From contig SPCK01000038.1 in NCBI GenBank assembly GCA_004525355.1, positions 1 to 10,768 of the forward strand: 10,768 bases of DNA, written 5' to 3'. The DNA comes from Spirochaetales bacterium. Lineage in GTDB: Bacteria; Spirochaetota; Spirochaetia; Treponematales; UBA12059. Of the stretch, positions 1-7,146 are shown one piece after another. Under the pieces are notes generated by a model. The model did no database searches. It was not told the DNA's origin and worked only from the letters and a program-made list of their open reading frames with translations. The position numbers and the translations under genes are program-made. Within the stretch, counting starts at the first letter, position 1. Each line of letters begins with the position of its first letter.

Positions 1-13
1 CACCAAGTTCCAG

Positions 14-34
14 GTTACCCGTTACTCGTTACTC
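14..34. repeat. Three tandem 7-bp units over the stop codon of the HU-fusion gene
   Basis: The units are GTTACCC, GTTACTC and GTTACTC. Each carries TTA, which is TAA on the minus strand, at 29-31, 22-24 and 15-17. Because the unit is 7 bp, the three stops fall in three different frames just after the end of the HU-fusion gene. The first of them is the real stop. The array is directly visible but short, so it may be chance or simple slippage. Confidence 0.5.
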
Positions 35-922
35 GTCATCCTCCTCGTCCTCGTCCCCGCTTGACAGGAAGGTAGGATCGACACTGGCACATTTTTCCTT
101 GACCGCCTGGGAGAAATTGAATTTGGGGACCATGGTTGCCGCTTTGGCGTTCACCAGGAGATCCTCGCCCGTCTTGAGGTTCTTGACGATCCTCGCCTTG
201 CGCGCAGCCTGGTAGCGAAGGAACGTGCTTCCGAGTTTCCCGACGGAAACCCGCTCGCCAAGCAGCATACCGGTCTCGATCATGGACAGGTAATCTTCAA
301 TGATACCGCGGACCAATATCTGGGTGGCGCCGTTTTTACGCGCGACGTAGTTGATGATGGCCTTGGCGGTAAATTGGTCCACCTCATCGGCGCCTTCGAG
401 CGTGAGGGTCCGATTCAGCTTGATGAAACCGTTCGTCAGGTAAACAGTCGCCTCGCGCACGCGGCGCTCCTGCTCGTCGGGACTGATACCGGCGGGACAG
501 ATGGCGATTCGATACAGGGAAGACGATCGCTTGAGCGGCGATCCGTCGAAGGAGGCGACCACATCCACCTTGGCAGCGGCCAGGAGGTTGACCTTGTCAC
601 CCCGTACCAACTGGGGTACGTCAGCCCTCAGCTTTATCGATGCGTATTCCAGCCAGCGGTCCCTGCCCCGACGAGGGCCCAGGCTTATCAGCGAGCCTGA
701 ATAGGTGAGGAATATGGCCGCGCGCGCATCGTCCGGTTCCATCAGGTCTATTGATTCCATTCCCAAGGCGGCGGTCTGGGCCGAAAACAGCCGGTATTTC
801 TCAAGCCATATGGCAGCAAGCCGTTCCCTTGCCTGTTCGTCACCAGCCTTGCCTGCGTCGGACAGAAGAGCGTCAAGTTGTAGCCGTATCTGCGGCGGAA
901 GTCCTTCAATCGGATTCTGCAT
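29..922 (-). CDS. Unrecognised N-terminal domain fused to an HU/IHF-like DNA-binding domain, acidic tail
   Basis: This 297-residue protein is probably cytoplasmic and nucleoid-associated, since no signal peptide or membrane segment is seen. Residues 1-175 form a domain I do not recognise; it is shared with the divergent neighbour at 1048 (matching blocks LTYSGSLISLGP, EYASIKLRADVP and FIKLNRTL). Residues about 183-277 resemble HU/IHF: two helices, then VSVGKLGSTFLRYQAARKAR, a beta-arm with KNLKTGEDL, and a closing VPKFNFSQAVKE. In HU the arm tip reads RNPxTG with a DNA-intercalating proline; here it reads KNLKTG, with Leu249 in that place. The last residues, DEDEEDDE, form an acidic tail. The start is ATG at 922 because GGAGG lies 8 bases upstream; a TTG seven codons earlier has no such site. 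The HU call is by eye from motif order, with no structure or search behind it. DNA binding is inferred. Confidence 0.72.
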   Translation of the reverse strand: MQNPIEGLPPQIRLQLDALLSDAGKAGDEQARERLAAIWLEKYRLFSAQTAALGMESIDLMEPDDARAAIFLTYSGSLISLGPRRGRDRWLEYASIKLRADVPQLVRGDKVNLLAAAKVDVVASFDGSPLKRSSSLYRIAICPAGISPDEQERRVREATVYLTNGFIKLNRTLTLEGADEVDQFTAKAIINYVARKNGATQILVRGIIEDYLSMIETGMLLGERVSVGKLGSTFLRYQAARKARIVKNLKTGEDLLVNAKAATMVPKFNFSQAVKEKCASVDPTFLSSGDEDEEDDE

Positions 923-930
923 GATCGTTG

Positions 931-935
931 CCTCC
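931..935 (-). promoter_or_regulatory. Shine-Dalgarno that fixes the start of the HU-fusion gene
   Basis: On the minus strand this reads GGAGG, 8 bases before ATG at 922-920. It lies inside the longer frame that would begin with TTG at 943, so it argues for the shorter protein. Confidence 0.75.
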
Positions 936-1035
936 GAACTCAATATAACCCATTTTTGACCAATTTTGCAATTTTTATTTTTTTTCCGCGTTATTCCATT
1001 GATAATTCGATTGGTATGGTAGTATTCTTCAAGAC
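936..1035. promoter_or_regulatory. AT-rich divergent promoter region between the two paralogues
   Basis: This spacer is markedly AT-rich compared with its surroundings and has a long T-rich tract at about 969-985. On the minus strand TTGCAA (971-966) is 18 bases from TATATT (947-942), a possible sigma70-type promoter. It would start transcription almost at the Shine-Dalgarno, so it may not be the real one. On the plus strand TTGATA (999-1004) is followed 15 bases later by TAGTAT (1020-1025), a weak match. The assignment as a divergent promoter region rests mainly on gene layout and base composition. The individual boxes are guesses. Confidence 0.45.
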
Positions 1036-1041
1036 AGGAGG
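1036..1041 (+). promoter_or_regulatory. Strong Shine-Dalgarno of the HU-less paralogue
   Basis: AGGAGG lies 6 bases before ATG at 1048. It is a near-perfect ribosome binding site and supports that start. Confidence 0.85.
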
Positions 1042-1047
1042 ATTGCC

Positions 1048-1572
1048 ATGAACGCTTTCGATTCTCTGAGCCCCGAAATCCAGGATCACCTCAGGCAGAT
1101 AGCAAAAACATCCGGCCTGGCGCCAACCGAGGACAGCCATGAGCGCATGGCGGCCGCATGGCTCGAAAAGCTGGACATCTTCGAGAAGGCCGTGAAGGAT
1201 AACAAGCTCGTGGAGGTTGCCTTCTTCGGGCGGGCCGAGGAACGGGGGGCACTGGTACTCACGTTCTCTGGCTCACTGCTCAATGTAGGACCGTTGGTCG
1301 ACGGTGCGCGTCGCTGCGAGTACGCCTCCATCGGTATGCGCGCCGACGTGCCACCCACGGCTACTGACGAATCCTCCGAGCTGGCCGCCGATCTTGAGTT
1401 GGAGGAACCCGCCCAATTCGTCAAAGGACCGATCAAGACCAGTTCGCCACTCTACAAGATAGCCGTTGCCAAGGATGAACTCGAACCGAACGATGAAGAA
1501 GCGCTCTTGACACAGGTCACCCAGGAGCTCGCCGAGGATTTTATCGAAGTCAACAAGACGCTCATTGGTTAA
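1048..1572 (+). CDS. Stand-alone copy of the unrecognised domain, paralogue of the HU-fusion protein
   Basis: This 174-residue soluble protein belongs to no family I recognise. It aligns along its whole length with residues 1-175 of the divergent HU-fusion protein. Shared landmarks are AAAWLEK versus AAIWLEK near residue 36, LTFSGSLLNVGP (71-82), EYASIGMRADVP (91-102), TSSPLYKIAV (131-140) and a C-terminal FIEVNKTL versus FIKLNRTL. It ends exactly where the HU part begins in the other protein, so it looks like a complete single-domain protein and not a broken fusion. It is acidic, with a DE-rich stretch at about 107-120. It is the first gene of the plus-strand run, 18 bases ahead of the phosphoesterase gene and in the same frame. 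Its role is unknown; dimerisation with the HU-fusion protein through the shared domain is a reasonable guess. Confidence 0.8.
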   Translation: MNAFDSLSPEIQDHLRQIAKTSGLAPTEDSHERMAAAWLEKLDIFEKAVKDNKLVEVAFFGRAEERGALVLTFSGSLLNVGPLVDGARRCEYASIGMRADVPPTATDESSELAADLELEEPAQFVKGPIKTSSPLYKIAVAKDELEPNDEEALLTQVTQELAEDFIEVNKTLIG

Positions 1573-1590
1573 CGGCAAGCGGTACCGGGC

Positions 1591-2607
1591 ATGTCTCTTC
1601 GCGACTCGATCGTACGCGCCTTTCTCAGGGAGAAGCCGCCTCCCGCCGGCGAATACCAAGCGCTGGCGGAAGCGGCGACAGCGGTTCTTTCCGGCGAGCC
1701 TGCGGCGATACGCCCCGTGGACGCTCGCGACCTACCCGGGGGTATCGTTCGGCTGGACCCGGATCTGCCGACGATAATCGTGCCGGACCTACATGCCAGG
1801 ACGGGTTTCTTCCTGAGCCTGATGGAAAGCCCATTGCCCGGTGGCGCGACCGTCAGCAATGCCCTGGCAGCCGGTGAACTGCAGATGTTGTGCCTGGGTG
1901 ATGGGTTCCATGCCGAATCGAGGGCTATCGATCGATGGCGATCGGCTTATGACGAGTTCATCGATGGCTATACGGATTCGCCTGCCATGGACAGGGAAAT
2001 GGCCGAGAGCATGGGCTTGATGGAAATGGTCATGCTTTCCAAACTGGCCTTTCCCGACCGGTTCCACTTCCTCAAGGGGAATCACGAGAATGTCCTCAAC
2101 GAGGAAGGTAACGGCAATCACGCATTCAGGAAATTCGTGCTCGAGGGGGAAATGGTCGCCACATATCTGTCCCGGTTCTACGGCGAGGCCTTCATGGAAC
2201 GGTATGCAGCCTTTGAACGGAACCTGCCCCTGTTCGCGATTGGCTCGCGCTTCCTCGCATCCCACGCGGAACCCGAGCGTCCCTATTCAGAGTCCGAACT
2301 CGTAAACGCCCGCCTGGATCCCGACGTCGTGCTCGGGCTCACCTGGACGGACAACGGCGCGGCGGAACCCGGGTCCGTATTCGCCCTGCTGTCACGGTTC
2401 CTGCCCGATCTGGAGCGACCGCGTTACTTTACCGGTCACCGTACCATATCCGGCCTGTACCGCGAGCGCTCCGGAGGGTATCATCTACAGATACACAATC
2501 CAGGGAAATACGTCGTGGCCTGGGCGATGCCGGACAGGGATATAGAGCCCGATCTGGACATCGGTGAAATTAGAGATATTAGCGGCCGCGTCGCCGCAGG
2601 CCGTTGA
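1591..2607 (+). CDS. PPP-type metallophosphoesterase (calcineurin-like), variant motifs
   Basis: This 338-residue protein lacks a signal peptide or membrane segment. The order of metal-binding motifs matches the calcineurin-like PPP superfamily: PDLHAR at 65-70 (usual GDxHG; Asp66 and His68 kept), LGDGFHAE at 102-109 (usual GDxVDRG; Asp104 kept, the DRG part lost), LKGNHE at 161-166, SHAEP at 224-228 and TGHR at 281-284. All expected metal ligands are present, so it is probably an active phosphatase or phosphodiesterase. The loss of the DRG arginine suggests an altered substrate pocket. The kinase gene begins 14 bases downstream, so protein dephosphorylation opposing that kinase is the natural reading, though the substrate is not shown by the sequence. 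No good Shine-Dalgarno precedes ATG 1591, which may mean translational coupling to the gene upstream. The next upstream in-frame codon of note is that gene's stop. Confidence 0.85.
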   Translation: MSLRDSIVRAFLREKPPPAGEYQALAEAATAVLSGEPAAIRPVDARDLPGGIVRLDPDLPTIIVPDLHARTGFFLSLMESPLPGGATVSNALAAGELQMLCLGDGFHAESRAIDRWRSAYDEFIDGYTDSPAMDREMAESMGLMEMVMLSKLAFPDRFHFLKGNHENVLNEEGNGNHAFRKFVLEGEMVATYLSRFYGEAFMERYAAFERNLPLFAIGSRFLASHAEPERPYSESELVNARLDPDVVLGLTWTDNGAAEPGSVFALLSRFLPDLERPRYFTGHRTISGLYRERSGGYHLQIHNPGKYVVAWAMPDRDIEPDLDIGEIRDISGRVAAGR

Positions 2608-2610
2608 TTG

Positions 2611-2615
2611 AGGAG
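2611..2615 (+). promoter_or_regulatory. Shine-Dalgarno that fixes the kinase start
   Basis: AGGAG sits 6 bases before ATG 2622. A TTG at 2604 would add six residues and overlap the phosphoesterase stop, but it has no ribosome site, so 2622 is preferred. Confidence 0.75.
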
Positions 2616-2621
2616 TCCCGT

Positions 2622-4232
<1,611 letters not shown>

Positions 4233-4302
4233 GAATTGAGGTTTTTCATAAATGCAGGAGCATTTTGAAAAAGCTACCCAAACAGTACTTAGATTGCTTA
4301 GC

Positions 4303-4325
4303 GGTTCCTTTAATTGTCAGGAACC
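4303..4325. repeat. Inverted repeat, 7-bp arms
   Basis: GGTTCCT (4303-4309) and AGGAACC (4319-4325) are perfect complements around a 9-base loop. Outer pairing of ATTGC with GCAAT would extend it across unequal internal loops of 5 and 4 bases. It has no T-run and so is not a standard terminator. Confidence 0.55.
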
Positions 4326-4339
4326 ACACGCAATTGCAT

Positions 4340-4376
4340 AGCCAATTTCAAAAGTCGGTTGCTTTTGAAATTGGCT
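4340..4376. repeat. Perfect 15-bp inverted repeat with 7-base loop
   Basis: AGCCAATTTCAAAAG (4340-4354) is exactly complementary to CTTTTGAAATTGGCT (4362-4376), with loop TCGGTTG. CAATTG words stand on both sides of the palindrome. Neither strand has a U-tract after the stem, so it is not an ordinary intrinsic terminator. A perfect 15-bp stem is unlikely by chance in a spacer this short. Candidates are a dispersed palindromic (REP or MITE-like) element, a processing site, or a protein-binding operator. Confidence 0.75.
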
Positions 4377-4431
4377 CAATTGATACGCGGGGCACGGCAT
4401 GCACGCCGCCAGCGAACATCCTGCACCTGAT

Positions 4432-4437
4432 AAGGAG
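4432..4437 (+). promoter_or_regulatory. Shine-Dalgarno that fixes a GTG start
   Basis: AAGGAG lies 6 bases before GTG 4444. The longer frame from ATG 4399 lacks a comparable site and would add a polar 15-residue leader, so GTG 4444 is preferred. Confidence 0.75.
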
Positions 4438-4443
4438 CTTATC

Positions 4444-5337
4444 GTGTCGTTGACCCTGAAACGAATCTTCATGGCAGTATTTGGTTTGCTCGGCGCCCTT
4501 GCCCTGTGGCCCTGCCTGCTCACGCTGCAATTCCTCCAGCCGCGATTCCCCGGCTATCTGGTATTTACCTTGGCCCAAGGCATGGTTCTCGGGCTTGTGT
4601 TCGGCGCCTTCTTCGGTTCCTTCGAGGGCGTGGTGGTTTCCTCCCGCCCCAAGGCGTTCAAGGGATTTGCCTTCGGAGCCGTATTCGGAGCCTTGGCAGG
4701 AGCCGTCGGCGTGCTGGGCGGGCAATTCTTCCTGTTCGCGGCCGGGTCAATCATGTGGCGTAGCGCCAGCGCCCGTAACTCGGTCGGCCTGGCCGTCGCA
4801 GGAGGATTGGCATGGACCATTGTGGGGCTGTTTCTGGCCTTGATCGAGGGAGTCCGCGCCCGTTCTTCCCGAAAGCTCCTGGTAGGTCTGGCTGGAGGAG
4901 CCATCGGCGGGCTGGCCGGAGGGACCGCCCTTTCCGCCCTTTCATACTTCTACCCCGATGAGCCACTGTCACTCCTGGCCGGGCTATTGTTGTTCGGCCT
5001 GCTCCTCGGCGGTTTCTATTCGCTCTTCGAAAACCGTTTCTCCTCAGGGGCGCTTATGCTCTTGAATGGGCCGCTGAAAGGCAAGGAATACTACATACTG
5101 AGCAAGAAGATGCGCATCGGCTCGGCGGCTGACTGCGATATCGTGCTCAAGGGCTATCCGGAGGTCGAGGTCCTTCATGCCACCGTGTACCTGAGAGACG
5201 GCAAGGTTTTCATAGAGCAGGAAAAACCTTCTGCCCGACTGCTCCTGAACGACGAACCGCCGGCCGGCCGGTCACTCAGGCCCGAAGACGTACTTGCCGT
5301 AGGCAAGGCAAAATTCATTTATGGCTACTTCTCCTAG
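4444..5337 (+). CDS. Polytopic membrane protein with C-terminal FHA-like domain
   Basis: This 297-residue protein has about six hydrophobic, glycine- and alanine-rich segments (roughly 8-30, 39-58, 74-98, 113-133, 144-168 and 174-192), followed by a soluble domain at about 203-297. That domain matches the FHA pattern: MRIGSAADCDIVL at 223-235, LHATVYL at 244-250, then LLLNDEPPAGRSL and an EDVLAVGKAKFIYGY ending. In a standard FHA domain the first motif reads IGR and the second SRxH; here the Arg is Ser227 and the Ser-Arg pair is absent, with only His245 kept. Phosphothreonine binding is therefore doubtful. With an even number of helices, both ends would be cytoplasmic, placing the FHA-like domain on the same side as the kinase. 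The vWA/FHA gene starts 15 bases downstream. I do not recognise the membrane part. Confidence 0.82.
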   Translation: MSLTLKRIFMAVFGLLGALALWPCLLTLQFLQPRFPGYLVFTLAQGMVLGLVFGAFFGSFEGVVVSSRPKAFKGFAFGAVFGALAGAVGVLGGQFFLFAAGSIMWRSASARNSVGLAVAGGLAWTIVGLFLALIEGVRARSSRKLLVGLAGGAIGGLAGGTALSALSYFYPDEPLSLLAGLLLFGLLLGGFYSLFENRFSSGALMLLNGPLKGKEYYILSKKMRIGSAADCDIVLKGYPEVEVLHATVYLRDGKVFIEQEKPSARLLLNDEPPAGRSLRPEDVLAVGKAKFIYGYFS

Positions 5338-5352
5338 CAGAAGGACGGAACC

Positions 5353-6804
5353 ATGCGTACCATCAAATATACGATATTCATGCTACTGACCCTCGCAGCC
5401 GCGATCAGCGCCCAGGCCCAGGGGCTTTCCATTACACAGATAGGAACCGAGCGCCTGTTGTCCTTCCAGGAAACGCGGCTGTACCTGTCCGCGCCGGCAC
5501 TCGGGTTTCCCAGTGATATCGAAAGCGGCGGAATTCGGGTATTTGAATCCGGAGACGGCATCGACTTCCAGTCCAGGCCGATTAAACGCATATCCCTGAA
5601 CCCCAACGCCGAGGAAGGCATATCGTTCTTTCTGTTGGTGGACAACTCCGGCAGCATGTGGACGGACATGGCCGGGAAGGAAAGCGGCAACCGTGCGGAT
5701 CTTCGCGTCGAACAAGCCAAATACGCGGCCAAAGCCTTCCTGTCCAGGCTTGGTCCCCGGGACAGGGTCGGCCTGGCAGTATTCAATACACGATACTGGA
5801 ACGCCGCGCTACCGGGCGCAGCTCCCGAAGAAGTCTCCCGCGCGCTCGACGAACTGAGCCGTCCCGTATCCGAGGACGCCTATACGGAACTCTACCTGTC
5901 CATGGAACGCGCCTTGCAGGATTTTTCCTCCGAACCCGGGAGACGGGTACTGATCGTGCTTTCGGACGGCGAGAATTTCCCGTACGCCCTTACCACGGGC
6001 AAGCCCAACCCGGAGACGGGCCTGCGCAGCGCCGTGCCAGCCGATGTAATCGACTCCGCCGTGCGCGACGGCGTAAGCATATACGCTGTACGCCTCGGAG
6101 ACGTCAGGGATCCCCTGCTCGGCACGGTTGCGGCCGAGTCCGGCGGTCGTTCCTTCGACGCGATGGACGGCGAGGAACTTTCCGGCATCTATGACGGCAT
6201 CCGACGCGACGTGTTGGCCGAGATCGCGGTGGATTACCAAGCCGGCATGGATCGCGGTGAGAAACGCTGGGTTCGCACGATTGTACTGGGTGCCGATGGC
6301 CGGGACTACGTGGCGACGCGCCATTACTATGCGGGAACGGTACTCGGGCAGAACGCCGCGGAACCCAAGGGTTATTACGTACTCTTCATCCTGGTAGCCG
6401 TCCTGTTCTGGCTTGCCTTGGTGCTCTTCAAGCTCGAGCGGGAAACCGACCAAGCCGGGCTCCGCCTCCTGTTCTCTTCCAAGGGACAACCAACGCGTTT
6501 CTTCGCGCTCGCCGGCCAACAGACGGTCATCGGCGCGGCTCCCAACGCTGACGTCAGCATCGTTGGGAATCCTTCACTGAAAGCCTCGCACGCAACGATA
6601 CTCTTCGACGAGGGCAGGAATGCGTACACCGTAGTATCCGATGCGCCGATTACCGTAAACAACCAGACTGTTACCAAGCGGCGACTTGAATCAGGGGACG
6701 TGATAAACATGGCCGGCACAGTCGTGGTATTCGACGAAACCCTCGCGAAGGTCACGAAAAAAAAGAAAACCCCGGCAGGCGGCCGCAAGAAGAAAAAATC
6801 CTGA
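5353..6804 (+). CDS. Secreted and membrane-anchored vWA protein with cytoplasmic FHA-like domain
   Basis: This is a 483-residue protein with a clear order of parts. A signal peptide covers 1-22 (positive start, hydrophobic core, AQA before the likely cut). A von Willebrand A domain at about 90-287 has a complete metal site: DNSGS at 97-101, Thr178 in AYTELY, and Asp205 in LSDGEN. A beta-rich stretch leads to a membrane helix (about 341-360). A C-terminal FHA-like domain (about 382-462) holds TVIGAAPNADVSI and ASHATI, and a lysine-rich tail ends the protein. The usual FHA Arg is Ala395 here and the usual Ser is missing. The topology puts the vWA domain in the periplasm and the FHA-like domain in the cytoplasm, so it could pass information across the membrane. 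AAGGA 7 bases before the ATG supports the start. It is last in the plus-strand run. Bat-type aerotolerance proteins were considered, but they lack this FHA tail. Confidence 0.88.
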   Translation: MRTIKYTIFMLLTLAAAISAQAQGLSITQIGTERLLSFQETRLYLSAPALGFPSDIESGGIRVFESGDGIDFQSRPIKRISLNPNAEEGISFFLLVDNSGSMWTDMAGKESGNRADLRVEQAKYAAKAFLSRLGPRDRVGLAVFNTRYWNAALPGAAPEEVSRALDELSRPVSEDAYTELYLSMERALQDFSSEPGRRVLIVLSDGENFPYALTTGKPNPETGLRSAVPADVIDSAVRDGVSIYAVRLGDVRDPLLGTVAAESGGRSFDAMDGEELSGIYDGIRRDVLAEIAVDYQAGMDRGEKRWVRTIVLGADGRDYVATRHYYAGTVLGQNAAEPKGYYVLFILVAVLFWLALVLFKLERETDQAGLRLLFSSKGQPTRFFALAGQQTVIGAAPNADVSIVGNPSLKASHATILFDEGRNAYTVVSDAPITVNNQTVTKRRLESGDVINMAGTVVVFDETLAKVTKKKKTPAGGRKKKKS

Positions 6805-6980
6805 AGCCGGCCCCAGGCAAGAAGGCCGGAATAGGCGCACGCTTGACGCAGGCCGGATAGCCGGCGCGCGAGCGGGCAAGCGGAAATACTCCCGGGCGCG
6901 TCTGCTTGTTTTCGCCGCGGCCGGGACGGACGCGGCCATGAGCCGACCCCGGCGCACGGGAGATTGCAGCGGCGCACGCG

Positions 6981-6998
6981 GTCGGGCCTTGGCCCGAC
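6981..6998. repeat. GC-rich palindrome in the convergent spacer
   Basis: GTCGGGCC and GGCCCGAC are perfect complements separated by TT. In RNA a seven-pair stem with a CUUG loop is possible; CUUG is a known stable tetraloop. No U-tract follows, so a role as terminator for the plus-strand genes is uncertain. Confidence 0.5.
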
Positions 6999-7029
6999 GC
7001 GCCCATCTCTACCAACTTGGCCATGCAAG

Positions 7030-7062
7030 AAAAAAGGCGACGCGGGGAGGTTCCGCGTCGCC
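7030..7062 (-). terminator. Intrinsic terminator of the sugar importer operon
   Basis: On the minus strand a perfect 10-bp GC-rich stem (GGCGACGCGG and CCGCGTCGCC, 7062-7036, 7-base loop) is followed directly by six Ts (7035-7030). It lies 84 bases after the permease stop. On the plus strand the stem is followed by TGAATATC, so it is not a good terminator for that direction. Confidence 0.9.
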
Positions 7063-7146
7063 TGAATATCACCTCCGTCGGGTAGCTCCCCGCCGGGTCA
7101 AGCCCATCATATCACCCCACTCTGCCAAAGCTCCGAAAGTCGTAGA

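Larger units (their letters stand above)
4233..4443. other. 211-base structured spacer between the kinase and FHA genes
   Basis: No gene is supported here. The spacer is AT-richer than its neighbours and holds two inverted repeats (listed separately) plus two CAATTG words at 4331-4336 and 4377-4382 that flank the larger one. ATTGC (4293-4297) can also pair with GCAAT (4330-4334), enclosing the smaller hairpin in a longer imperfect stem. No U-tract follows either hairpin, and I see no convincing promoter. It may be an mRNA processing or stabilising region, or a mobile palindromic repeat. Confidence 0.5.
6805..7146. other. Gene-free convergent spacer
   Basis: The stretch lies between the stops of two convergent genes. 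Up to about 7020 it is very GC-rich and full of short GGCC/CCGG-type self-complementary words, for example CCGGCC at 6807-6812 with GGCCGG at 6824-6829. Open frames that cross it on either strand show low-complexity Arg/Pro/Ala composition and no recognisable motif. The only feature I trust is the minus-strand terminator. No clear terminator with a U-tract is visible for the plus-strand gene. Confidence 0.6.

Noticed and set aside
1048..1590. Stand-alone paralogue as a frameshifted or truncated HU fusion
   Set aside because: It stops at the domain border, only 18 bases remain before the next gene, and no HU-like remnant is found in any frame there.
4252..4341. A 29-codon plus-strand frame (begins MQEHFEKATQ) in the kinase-FHA spacer with GAGG 10 bases upstream
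   Set aside because: The ribosome site is weak and distant, the frame runs through the hairpins and ends in an arm of the palindrome, and no motif is recognisable. Without conservation data it is no better than chance.
4340..4376. Intrinsic terminator after the kinase gene
   Set aside because: The stem is strong but is followed by CAATTGATACG on the plus strand and ATGCAATTG on the minus strand, with no U-tract in either direction.
5809..6519. Minus-strand open frame of about 236 codons opposite the vWA gene
   Set aside because: It lies antisense to a well-supported gene and has no recognisable domain or ribosome site.
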